Made by a program: the position numbers and the translations under genes. Shown piece by piece: positions 1 through 8,600 of a DNA stretch of 64,000 bases (positions within the stretch are counted from its first letter, which is position 1; the number at the start of each line of letters is the position of its first letter). The stretch lies in contig OY759227.1 in the NCBI GenBank assembly GCA_963662175.1, positions 4,620,501-4,684,500 on the forward strand, read 5' to 3'. The notes beneath the pieces were generated by a model that saw only the letters and a list, made by a program, of their open reading frames with translations, was not told where the DNA came from and made no database searches. Source of the DNA: Aradus depressus (lineage: Eukaryota; Arthropoda; Insecta; Hemiptera; Aradidae).

Positions 1-8
1 GTGGTAAA

Positions 9-227
9 GCTCATGGAACCCTCATCGCCAGTAACGGCCGTCATTTCAAAATGTCAGTCAACCGAAATGTATGTGAGTGCTGGGGTGTTCGATATCTTTA
101 TTTCGAACACAACTTGTAGATTTAGAGTGATATTTTCTTGAGGGACTTTCTGGAATTATTAGTGTAGTTCCAATCTACAAGTATAGATCATATTGCATAT
201 CTATTGAAAAAAAGACAATGAGGTAAG
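9..227 (+). repeat. Example monomer, subtype A (219 bp)
   Basis: Subtype A is marked by gtcaaccgaaatgtatgtgag, the tail tagtgtagttccg and the end tatagatcatattgcatat, which replaces tatacatcaaattgcatt. Its tail reads ctattgaaaaaaagacaatg, so it lacks the AATAAA hexamer found in most other tails. It is normally followed by a B monomer through the junction gaggtaagg. This copy has an accc variant after ggaa that is shared by the copy at 3,933 and helps tie the two blocks together. Confidence 0.9.
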
Positions 228-447
228 GCTCACGGAACACTTATCGCCAGTAACGGCAGCCATTTCGAAATGTCAGTGAACCGAAATGTTGGTGAGTGCT
301 GGTGTGTTCGATATCCTTATTTCGAACACAACTTGTAGATTTAGCGTGATATTTTCATGAGGGACTTTCTGGAATTATTAGTGTATTTCCGATATACAAG
401 TATACATCAAATTGCATTACTCCAGAATAAAAGAGAAAGGTGGTAAA
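228..447 (+). repeat. Example monomer, subtype B with perfect 12-bp palindrome
   Basis: Subtype B follows gaggtaagg and contains the self-complementary catttcgaaatg (261-272 here), where other subtypes have catttcaaaatg. B units end in several ways: gcgtgatattttcatg (this copy), the one-base-shorter aaccttagattt form, or tagactcatattttcttg. The shared head with different tails shows that monomers recombine internally, not only at their ends. This first copy has cacgga in place of catgga. Confidence 0.9.
261..272. other. Perfect 12-bp palindrome catttcgaaatg in B monomers
   Basis: The segment equals its own reverse complement over all 12 bases and contains TTCGAA. It occurs in B units across the window (for example near 1135, 2225, 5718 and 9000). 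Other subtypes have catttcaaaatg, where only 5-bp arms pair around a two-base centre. One base substitution therefore creates or removes a perfect palindrome in one subtype. Confidence 0.9.
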
Positions 448-522
448 GCTCATGGAACACTTATCGCCAGTAACGGCAGCCATTTCAAAATGTCAGTAAA
501 CCGAAATGTTGGTGAGTGCTGG

Positions 523-550
523 TGTGTTCGATATCCTTATTTCGAACACA
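523..550. other. Core inverted repeat with 9-bp arms and 10-base spacer
   Basis: Arms tgtgttcga (523-531) and tcgaacaca (542-550) are perfect reverse complements separated by 10 bases. In ggggtgttcg subtypes the arms are 8 bp. The element is present in nearly all A to E monomers and absent from F and T. The DNA could extrude as a cruciform, and a transcript could fold as a hairpin. Short dyads have been proposed as a feature of centromeric satellites; whether this one binds a protein is unknown. Confidence 0.85.
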
Positions 551-621
551 ACTTGTAGATTTAGAGTGTTATTTTCTTGAAGGACTTTCTCGAATCTTTA
601 ATGTATTTCCGATCTACAAGT
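551..621. other. Wide inverted repeat, 10-bp arms 51 bases apart
   Basis: acttgtagat (551-560) pairs perfectly with atctacaagt (612-621), with 51 bases between. The left arm starts one base after the core inverted repeat ends, so the two dyads are adjacent. In E units the arms are 11 bp. The aaccttagattt B variant and the T unit disrupt the left arm. Confidence 0.8.
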
Positions 622-645
622 ATACATGAAATTGCATTACTCCAG

Positions 646-651
646 AATAAA
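646..651 (+). other. Recurrent AATAAA hexamer in monomer tails
   Basis: The tail ccagaataaaagac contains the canonical eukaryotic poly(A) hexamer, followed about 10 bases later by a G/T-rich ggtggt stretch. It recurs in many C, D, E and T tails on the + strand. It is missing where the tail is ctattgaaaaaaagac or gaattagagac. This may be chance in A-rich sequence; no transcript is shown. Confidence 0.4.
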
Positions 652-667
652 AGACAAAGGTGGTAAA

Positions 668-887
668 GCTCATGGAACACTCATCGCCAGTAACGGTAGC
701 CATTTCAAAATATCAGTGAACCGAAAAGTTGGTGAGTGCTGGGGTGTTCGATATCCTTGTTTCGAACAAAACTTGTAGATTTAGAGTAATATTTTCTGGA
801 GGGACTTTCTCGAATCTCTGATGTATTTCCAATCTACAAGTATACATCAAATTGCATTACTCCAGAATAAAAGACAAAGGTGGTGAG
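668..887 (+). repeat. Example monomer, subtype E (220 bp)
   Basis: Subtype E is marked by cggtagccatttc, aaaatatcagtg, ccgaaaagttgg, ttgtttcgaacaaaac, gagtaatattttctgg and tctctgatgtatttccaatc. The ccaatctacaagt tail extends the wide inverted repeat with acttgtagatt to 11 bp, against 10 bp in subtypes with ccgatc. E units usually precede T or F units. A ccgtaaag variant (near 20,378, 38,535, 41,594 and 51,865) marks one lineage of E. Confidence 0.9.
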
Positions 888-1099
888 GCTCATGGAAGAC
901 TTATCACCAGTAACGGCAGCCATTTCACAATGTCAGTGAACCGAAATGTTAATGAGTGCTGTGGGCTTCCTATTTCGAACGCAACTTGTACATTTAGAGT
1001 GATATTTTCTGGAGGGACTTTCTGGAATTATTAGTGTATTTCCGATCTACAAGTATAGATCATATTGCATATCTATTGAAAAAAAGACAATGAGGTAAG
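888..1099 (+). repeat. Example monomer, subtype F, dyad-minus (212 bp)
   Basis: Subtype F is marked by gaagacttatcaccag, catttcacaatg, gttaatgagtgctg and gtgggcttcctatttcgaacgc. It is 8 bp shorter than the usual unit because the segment between gtgctg and atttcgaac is replaced. This removes the left arm of the central inverted repeat and the EcoRV site but keeps BstBI. F units recur once per trimer at 1,979, 2,630 and 3,281, and at many positions to 52.4 kb. A short open frame starting at TTG runs through each; it is not considered coding. Confidence 0.9.
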
Positions 1100-1758
1100 G
1101 CTCATGGAACACGCATCGCCATTAACGGCAGCCATTTCGAAATGTCAGTGAACCGAAATGTTGGTGAGTGCTGGGGTGTTCGATATCCTTATTTCGAACA
1201 CAACTTGTAGATTTAGACTCATATTTTCTTGAGGGACATTCTCGAATCTTTAATGTATTTCCGATCTACAAGTATACGTCAAATTGCATTACTCCAGAAT
1301 TAGAGACAAAGGAGGTAAAGCTCATGGAACACTTATCGCCAGAAACGGCAGTCATTTCAAAATGTCAGTCAACCGAAATGTTGGTGAGTGCTGGGGTGTT
1401 CGATATCCTTATTTCGAACACAACTTGTAGATTTAGATTGTTATTTTCTTGAAGGACATTCTCGAATCTTTAATGTATTTCCGATCTACAAGTATACATG
1501 AAATTGCATTACTCCAGAATAAAAGACAAAGGTGGTAAAGCTCATGGAACACTCATCGCCAGTAACGGCAGTCATTTCAAAATGTCAGTCAACCGAAATG
1601 TATGTGAGTGCTGGGGTGTTCGATATCCTTATTTCGAACACAACTTGTAGATTTAGAGTGATATTTTCTTGAGGGACTTTCTGGAATTATTAGTGTAGTT
1701 CCGATCTACAAGTATAGATCATATTGCATATCTATTGAAAAGAAGACAATGAGGTAAG

Positions 1759-3712
1759 GCTCATGGAATACTTATCGCCAGAAACGGCAGTCATTTCAAA
1801 ATGTCAGTGAACCGAAATGTTGGTGAGTGCTGCGGTGTTCGATATTCTTATTTCGAACACAACTTGTAGATTTAGCGTGATATTTTCATGAGGGACTTTC
1901 TGGAATTATTAGTGTATTTCCGATATACAAGTATACATCAAATTGCATTACTCCAGAATAAAAGAGAAAGGTGGTAAAGCTCATGGAAGACTTATCACCA
2001 GTAACGGCAGCCATTTCACAATGTCAGTGAACCTAAATGTTAATGAGTGCTGTGGGCTTCCTATTTCGAACGCAACTTGTACATTTAGAGTGATATTTTC
2101 TGGAGGGACTTTCTGGAATTATTAGTGTATTTCCGATCTACAAGTATAGATCATATTGCATATCTATTGAAAAAAAGACAATGAGGTAAGGCTCATGGAA
2201 CACTTATCGCCATTAACGGCAGCCATTTCGAAATGTCAGTGAACCGAAATGTTGGTGAGTGCTGGGGTGTTCGATATCCTTATTTCGAACACAACCTTAG
2301 ATTTAGCGTGATATTTTCTTGAGGGACTTTCTCGAATCTTTAATGTATTTCCGATCTACAAGTATACGTCAAATTGCATTACTCCAGAATTAGAGACAAA
2401 GGAGGTAAAGCTCATGGAATACTTATCGCCAGAAACGGCAGTCATTTCAAAATGTCAGTGAACCGAAATGTTGGTGAGTGCTGCGGTGTTCGATATTCTT
2501 ATTTCGAAAACAACTTGTAGATTTAGCGTGATATTTTCATGAGGGACTTTCTGGAATTATTAGTGTATTTCCGATATACAAGTATACATCAAATTGCATT
2601 ACTCCAGAATAAAAGAGAAAGGTGGTAAAGCTCATGGAAGACTTATCACCAGTAACGGCAGCCATTTCACAATGTCAGTGAACCTAAATGTTAATGAGTG
2701 CTGTGGGCTTCCTATTTCGAACGCAACTTGTACATTTAGAGTGATATTTTCTGGAGGGACTTTCTGGAATTATTAGTGTATTTCCGATCTACAAGTATAG
2801 ATCATATTGCATATCTATTGAAAAAAAGACAATGAGGTAAGGCTCATGGAACACTTATCGCCATTAACGGCAGCCATTTCAAAATGTCAGTGAACCGAAA
2901 TGTTGGTGAGTGCTGGGGTGTTCGATATCCTTATTTCGAACACAACCTTAGATTTAGCGTGATATTTTCTTGAGGGACTTTCTCGAATCTTTAATGTATT
3001 TCCGATCTACAAGTATACGTCAAATTGCATTACTCCAGAATTAGAGACAAAGGAGGTAAAGCTCATGGAATACTTATCGCCAGAAACGGCAGTCATTTCA
3101 AAATGTCAGTGAACCGAAATGTTGGTGAGTGCTGCGGTGTTCGATATTCTTATTTCGAACACAACTTGTAGATTTAGCGTGATATTTTCATGAGGGACTT
3201 TCTGGAATTATTAGTGTATTTCCGATATACAAGTATACATCAAATTGCATTACTCCAGAATAAAAGAGAAAGGTGGTAAAGCTCATGGAAGACTTATCAC
3301 CAGTAACGGCAGCCATTTCACAATGTCAGTGAACCGAAATGTTAATGAGTGCTGTGGGCTTCCTATTTCGAACGCAACTTGTACATTTAGAGTGATATTT
3401 TCTGGAGGGACTTTCTGGAATTATTAGTGTATTTCCGATCTACAAGTATAGATCATATTGCATATCTATTGAAAAAAAGACAATGAGGTAAGGCTCATGG
3501 AACACTTATCGCCATTAACGGCAGCCATTTCGAAATGTCAGTGAACCGAAATGTTGGTGAGTGCTGGGGTGTTCGATATCCTTATTTCGAACACAACTTG
3601 TAGATTTAGACTCATATTTTCTTGTGGGACTTTCTCGAATCTTTAATGTATTTCCGATCTACAAGTATACGTCAAATTGCATTACTCCAGAATTAGAGAC
3701 AAAGGAGGTAAA
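1759..3712 (+). repeat. 651-bp trimer (C-prime, F, B) in three tandem copies
   Basis: Units begin at 1,759, 2,410 and 3,061. The first two are 651 bp (C-prime about 220, F 212, B 219 with the aaccttag deletion); the third is 652 bp because its last B monomer is the full-length tagactcatattttcttg form. Internal copies differ by very few bases (for example ttcgaaaac at 2,505-2,513 and cgaaatg against caaaatg in the second B). The matching region at 5.9-6.8 kb has one trimer plus a dimer, so copy number changed locally after the larger duplication. Confidence 0.92.
2410..2629 (+). repeat. Example monomer, subtype C-prime (ctgcggtg, 220 bp)
   Basis: C-prime differs from C by ggaatacttatc in the head, gtcagtgaacc in the middle, ctgcggtgttcg and gatattct in the core. 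The inverted repeat arms are kept but the EcoRV site GATATC becomes GATATT. This copy has ttcgaaaac in place of ttcgaacac, which weakens the right arm. C-prime opens the 651-bp trimer here, and recurs near 5,900, 9,180, 17,700, 29,965 and 35,860. Confidence 0.85.
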
Positions 3713-3925
3713 GCTCATGGAACACTTATCGCCAGTAACGGCAGCCATTTCAAAATGTCAGTGAACCGAAATGTTGGTGAGTGCTGGTGTGTTCGATATT
3801 CTTATTTCGAACACAACTTGTAGATTTAGAGAGTTATTTTCTTGAAGGACATTCTCGAATCTTTAATGTATTTCCGATCTACAAGTATACATAAAATTGC
3901 ATTACTCCAGAATAAAAGACAAAGG

Positions 3926-5692
3926 TGGTAAAGCTCATGGAACCCTCATCGCCAGTAACGGCCGTCATTTCAAAATGTCAGTCAACCGAAATGTATGTGA
4001 GTGCTGGGGTGTTCGATATCTTTATTTCGAACACAACTTGTAGATTTAGAGTGATATTTTCTTGAGGGACTTTCTGGAATTATTAGTGTAGTTCCAATCT
4101 ACAAGTATAGATCATATTGCATATCTATTGAAAAAAAGACAATGAGGTAAGGCTCATGGAACACTTATCGCCAGTAACGGCAGCCATTTCGAAATGTCAG
4201 TGAACCGAAATGTTGGTGAGTGCTGGTGTGTTCGATATCCTTATTTCGAACACAACTTGTAGATTTAGCGTGATATTTTCATGAGGGACTTTCTGGAATT
4301 ATTAGTGTATTTCCGATATACAAGTATACATCAAATTGCATTACTCCAGAATAAAAGAGAAAGGTGGTAAAGCTCATGGAACACTTATCGCCAGTAACGG
4401 CAGCCATTTCAAAATGTCAGTAAACCGAAATGTTGGTGAGTGCTGGTGTGTTCGATATCCTTATTTCGAACACAACTTGTAGATTTAGAGTGTTATTTTC
4501 TTGAAGGACTTTCTCGAATCTTTAATGTATTTCCGATCTACAAGTATACATGAAATTGCATTACTCCAGAATAAAAGACAAAGGTGGTAAAGCTCATGGA
4601 ACACTCATCGCCAGTAACGGTAGCCATTTCAAAATATCAGTGAACCGAAAAGTTGGTGAGTGCTGGGGTGTTCGATATCCTTGTTTCGAACAAAACTTGT
4701 AGATTTAGAGTAATATTTTCTGGAGGGACTTTCTCGAATCTCTGATGTATTTCCAATCTACAAGTATACATCAAATTGCATTACTCCAGAATAAAAGACA
4801 AAGGTGGTGAGGCTCATGGAAGACTTATCACCAGTAACGGCAGCCATTTCACAATGTCAGTGAACCGAAATGTTAATGAGTGCTGTGGGCTTCCTATTTC
4901 GAACGCAACTTGTACATTTAGAGTGATATTTTCTGGAGGGACTTTCTGGAATTATTAGTGTATTTCCGATCTACAAGTATAGATCATATTGCATATCTAT
5001 TGAAAAAAAGACAATGAGGTAAGGCTCATGGAACACGTATCGCCATTAACGGCAGCCATTTCGAAATGTCAGTGAACCGAAATGTTGGTGAGTGCTGGGG
5101 TGTTCGATATCCTTATTTCGAACACAACTTGTAGATTTAGACTCATATTTTCTTGAGGGACATTCTCGAATCTTTAATGTATTTCCGATCTACAAGTATA
5201 CGTCAAATTGCATTACTCCAGAATTAGAGACAAAGGAGGTAAAGCTCATGGAACACTTATCGCCAGAAACGGCAGTCATTTCAAAATGTCAGTCAACCGA
5301 AATGTTGGTGAGTGCTGGGGTGTTCGATATCCTTATTTCGAACACAACTTGTAGATTTAGAGTGTTATTTTCTTGAAGGACATTCTCGAATCTTTAATGT
5401 ATTTCCGATCTACAAGTATACATGAAATTGCATTACTCCAGAATAAAAGACAAAGGTGGTAAAGCTCATGGAACACTCATCGCCAGTAACGGCAGTCATT
5501 TCAAAATGTCAGTCAACCGAAATGTATGTGAGTGCTGGGGTGTTCGATATCCTTATTTCGAACACAACTTGTAGATTTAGAGTGATATTTTCTTGAGGGA
5601 CTGCCTGGAATTATTAGTGTAGTTCCGATCTACAAGTATAGATCATATTGCATATCTATTGAAAAGAAGACAATGAGGTAAGGCTCATGGAA
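3926..5692 (+). repeat. 1.77-kb block, copy 2 (offset 3,924 bp)
   Basis: This is the partner of 2-1,768. It carries the private ctgcctgg change at 5,601-5,608, which is reproduced at 8,872 and so marks the left part of the 3,271-bp duplication. A third, more distant copy at about 12,443-14,000 contains an extra 218-bp T monomer between E and F. Confidence 0.92.
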
Positions 5693-8600
5693 CACTTATC
5701 GCCAGTAACGGCAGCCATTTCGAAATGTCAGTGAACCGAAATGTTGGTGAGTGCTGGGGTGTTCGATATCCTTATTTCGAACACAACCTTAGATTTAGCG
5801 TGATATTTTCTTGAGGGACTTTCTCGAATCTTTAATGTATTTCCGATCTACAAGTATACGTCAAATTGCATTACTCCAGAATTAGAGACAAAGGAGGTAA
5901 AGCTCATGGAATACTTATCGCCAGAAACGGCAGTCATTTCAAAATGTCAGTGAACCGAAATGTTGGTGAGTGCTGCGGTGTTCGATATTCTTATTTCGAA
6001 CACAACTTGTAGATTTAGCGTGATATTTTCATGAGGGACTTTCTGGAATTATTAGTGTATTTCCGATATACAAGTATACATCAAATTGCATTACTCCAGA
6101 ATAAAAGAGAAAGGTGGTAAAGCTCATGGAAGACTTATCACCAGTAACGGCAGCCATTTCACAATGTCAGTGAACCTAAATGTTAATGAGTGCTGTGGGC
6201 TTCCTATTTCGAACGCAACTTGTACATTTAGAGTGATATTTTCTGGAGGGACTTTCTGGAATTATTAGTGTATTTCCGATCTACAAGTATAGATCATATT
6301 GCATATCTATTGAAAAAAAGACAATGAGGTAAGGCTCATGGAACACTTATCGCCATTAACGGCAGCCATTTCGAAATGTCAGTGAACCGAAATGTTGGTG
6401 AGTGCTGGGGTGTTCGATATCCTTATTTCGAACACAACCTTAGATTTAGCGTGATATTTTCTTGAGGGACTTTCTCGAATCTTTAATGTATTTCCGATCT
6501 ACAAGTATACGTCAAATTGCATTACTCCAGAATAAAAGAGAAAGGTGGTAAAGCTCATGGAAGACTTATCACCAGTAACGGCAGCCATTTCACAATGTCA
6601 GTGAATCGAAATGTTAATGAGTGCTGTGGGCTTCCTATTTCGAACGCAACTTGTACATTTAGAGTGATATTTTCTGGAGGGACTTTCTGGAATTATTAGT
6701 GTATTTCCGATCTACAAGTATAGATCATATTGCATATCTATTGAAAAAAAGACAATGAGGTAAGGCTCATGGAACACTTATCGCCATTAACGGCAGCCAT
6801 TTCGAAATGTCAGTGAACCGAAATGTTGGTGAGTGCTGGGGTGTTCGATATCCTTATTTCGAACACAACTTGTAGATTTAGACTCATATTTTCTTGTGGG
6901 ACTTTCTCGAATCTTTAATGTATTTCCGATCTACAAATATACGTCAAATTGCATTACTCCAGAATTAGAGACAAAGGAGGTAAAGCTCATGGAACACTTA
7001 TCGCCAGAAACGGCAGTCATTTCAAAATGTCAGTCAACCGAAATGTTGGTGAGTGCTGGGGAGTTCGATATCCTTATTTCGAACACAACTTGTAGATTTA
7101 GCGTGATATTTTCATGAGGGACTTTCTGGAATTATTAGTGTATTTCCGATATACAAGTATACATCAAATTGCATTACTCCAGAATAAAAGAGGAAGGTGG
7201 TAAAGCTCATGGAACACTTATCGCCAGTAACGGCAGCCATTTCAAAATGTCAGTGAACCGAAATGTTGGTGAGTGCTGGTGTGTTCGATATCCTTATTTC
7301 GAACACAGCTTGTAGATTTAGAGTGTTATTTGCTTGAAGGACATTCTCGAATCTTTAATGTATTTCCGATGTACAAGTATACATGAAATTGCATTACTCC
7401 AGAATAAAAGACAAAGGTGGTAAAGCTCATGGAACACTCATCGCCAGTAACGGCAGTCATTTCAAAATGTCAGTCAACCGAAATGTATGTGAGTGCTGGG
7501 GTGTTCGATATCCTTATTTCGAACACAACTTGTAGATTTAGAGTGATATTTTCTTGAGGGACTTTCTGGAATTATTAGTGTAGTTCCGATCTACAAGTAT
7601 AGATCATATTGCATATCTATTGAAAAGAAGACAATAAGGTAAGGCTCATGGAACACTTATCGCCAGTAACGGCAGCCATTTCGAAATGTCAGTGAACCGA
7701 AATGTTGGTGAGTGCTGGGGTGTTCGATATCCTTATTTCGAACACAACCTTAGATTTAGCGTGATATTTTCTTGAGGGACTTTCTCGAATCTTTAATGTA
7801 TTTCCGATCTACAAGTATACGTCAAATTGCATTACTCCAGAATTAGAGACAAAGGAGGTAAAGCTCATGGAACACTTATCGCCAGAAACGGCAGTCATTT
7901 CAAAATGTCAGTCAACCGAAATGTTGGTGAGTGCTGGGGTGTCCGATATCCTTATTTCGAACACAACTTGTGGATTTAGCGTGATATTTTCATGAGGGAC
8001 TTTCTGGAATTATTAGTGTATTTCCGATATACAAGTATACATCAAATTGCATTACTCCAGAATAAAAGAGAAAGGTGGTAAAGCTCATGGAAGACTTATC
8101 ACCAGTAACGGCAGCCATTTCACAATGTCAGTGAACCGAAATGTTAATGAGTGCTGTGGGCTTCCTATTTCGAACGCAACTTGTACATTTAGAGTGATAT
8201 TTTCTGGAGGGACTTTCTCGAATTATTAGTGTATTTCCGATCTACAAGTATAGATCATATTGCATATCTATTGAAAAAAAGACAATGAGGTAAGGCTCAT
8301 GGAACACTTATCGCCATTAACGGCAGCCATTTCGAAATGTCAGTGAACCGAAATGTTGGTGAGTGCTGGGGTGTTTGATATCCTTATTTCGAACACAACT
8401 TGTAGATTTAGACTCATATTTTCTTGTGGGACTTTCTCGAATCTTTAATGTATTTCCGATCTACAAGTATACGTCAAATTGCATTACTCCAGAATTAGAG
8501 ACAAAGGAGGTAAAGCTCATGGAACACTTATCGCCAGAAACGGCAGTCATTTCAAAATGTCAGTCAACCGAAATGTTGGTGAGTGCTGGGGAGTTCGATA

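Larger units (their letters stand above)
448..667 (+). repeat. Reference monomer, subtype D (220 bp)
   Basis: Counted from gctcatggaa to the base before the next one, this unit is 220 bp with 38 C, 42 G and 7 CpG. Subtype D is marked by gcagccatttcaaaatg, ctggtgtg and gtgttattttcttgaagg. It carries all the recurrent landmarks: a GGTGAGT motif at 511-517, an inverted repeat at 523-550 with EcoRV (530-535) and BstBI (541-546) sites, a wider inverted repeat at 551-621, and AATAAA at 646-651. Similar D units occur throughout domain I and, with gtgaaccaaaatg, in domain II. Confidence 0.95.
2..1768 (+). repeat. 1.77-kb block, copy 1 (offset 3,924 bp)
   Basis: This matches 3,926-5,692 base for base except for isolated changes, such as cacgcatcg against cacgtatcg near 1,112 and ttagattg against ttagagtg near 1,436. 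Monomer order is A, B, D, E, F, B, C and A. At 1,768 the copies part, because copy 2 has one more 219-bp monomer; homology then resumes at an offset of 4,143 bp (1,943 with 6,086). Confidence 0.92.

Noticed and set aside
520..540. Pol III B-box in gtgttcgatatcc
   Set aside because: It misses the consensus at the conserved C after the variable pair, no A-box lies at a suitable distance, and no T-run follows. It does not support a tRNA or SINE origin.
852..1034. 60-residue open frame in F monomers
   Set aside because: It starts at TTG, lies within one satellite unit and is closed by single-base changes in sister copies (for example near 16,573 and 30,622). It is not a plausible gene.
1168..1452. 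94-residue open frame found in about 25 near-identical copies
   Set aside because: It starts at GTG, spans parts of two monomers and recurs only where the same monomers adjoin. Its similarity between copies follows from DNA homogenisation. No signal peptide, domain or supporting context is visible.
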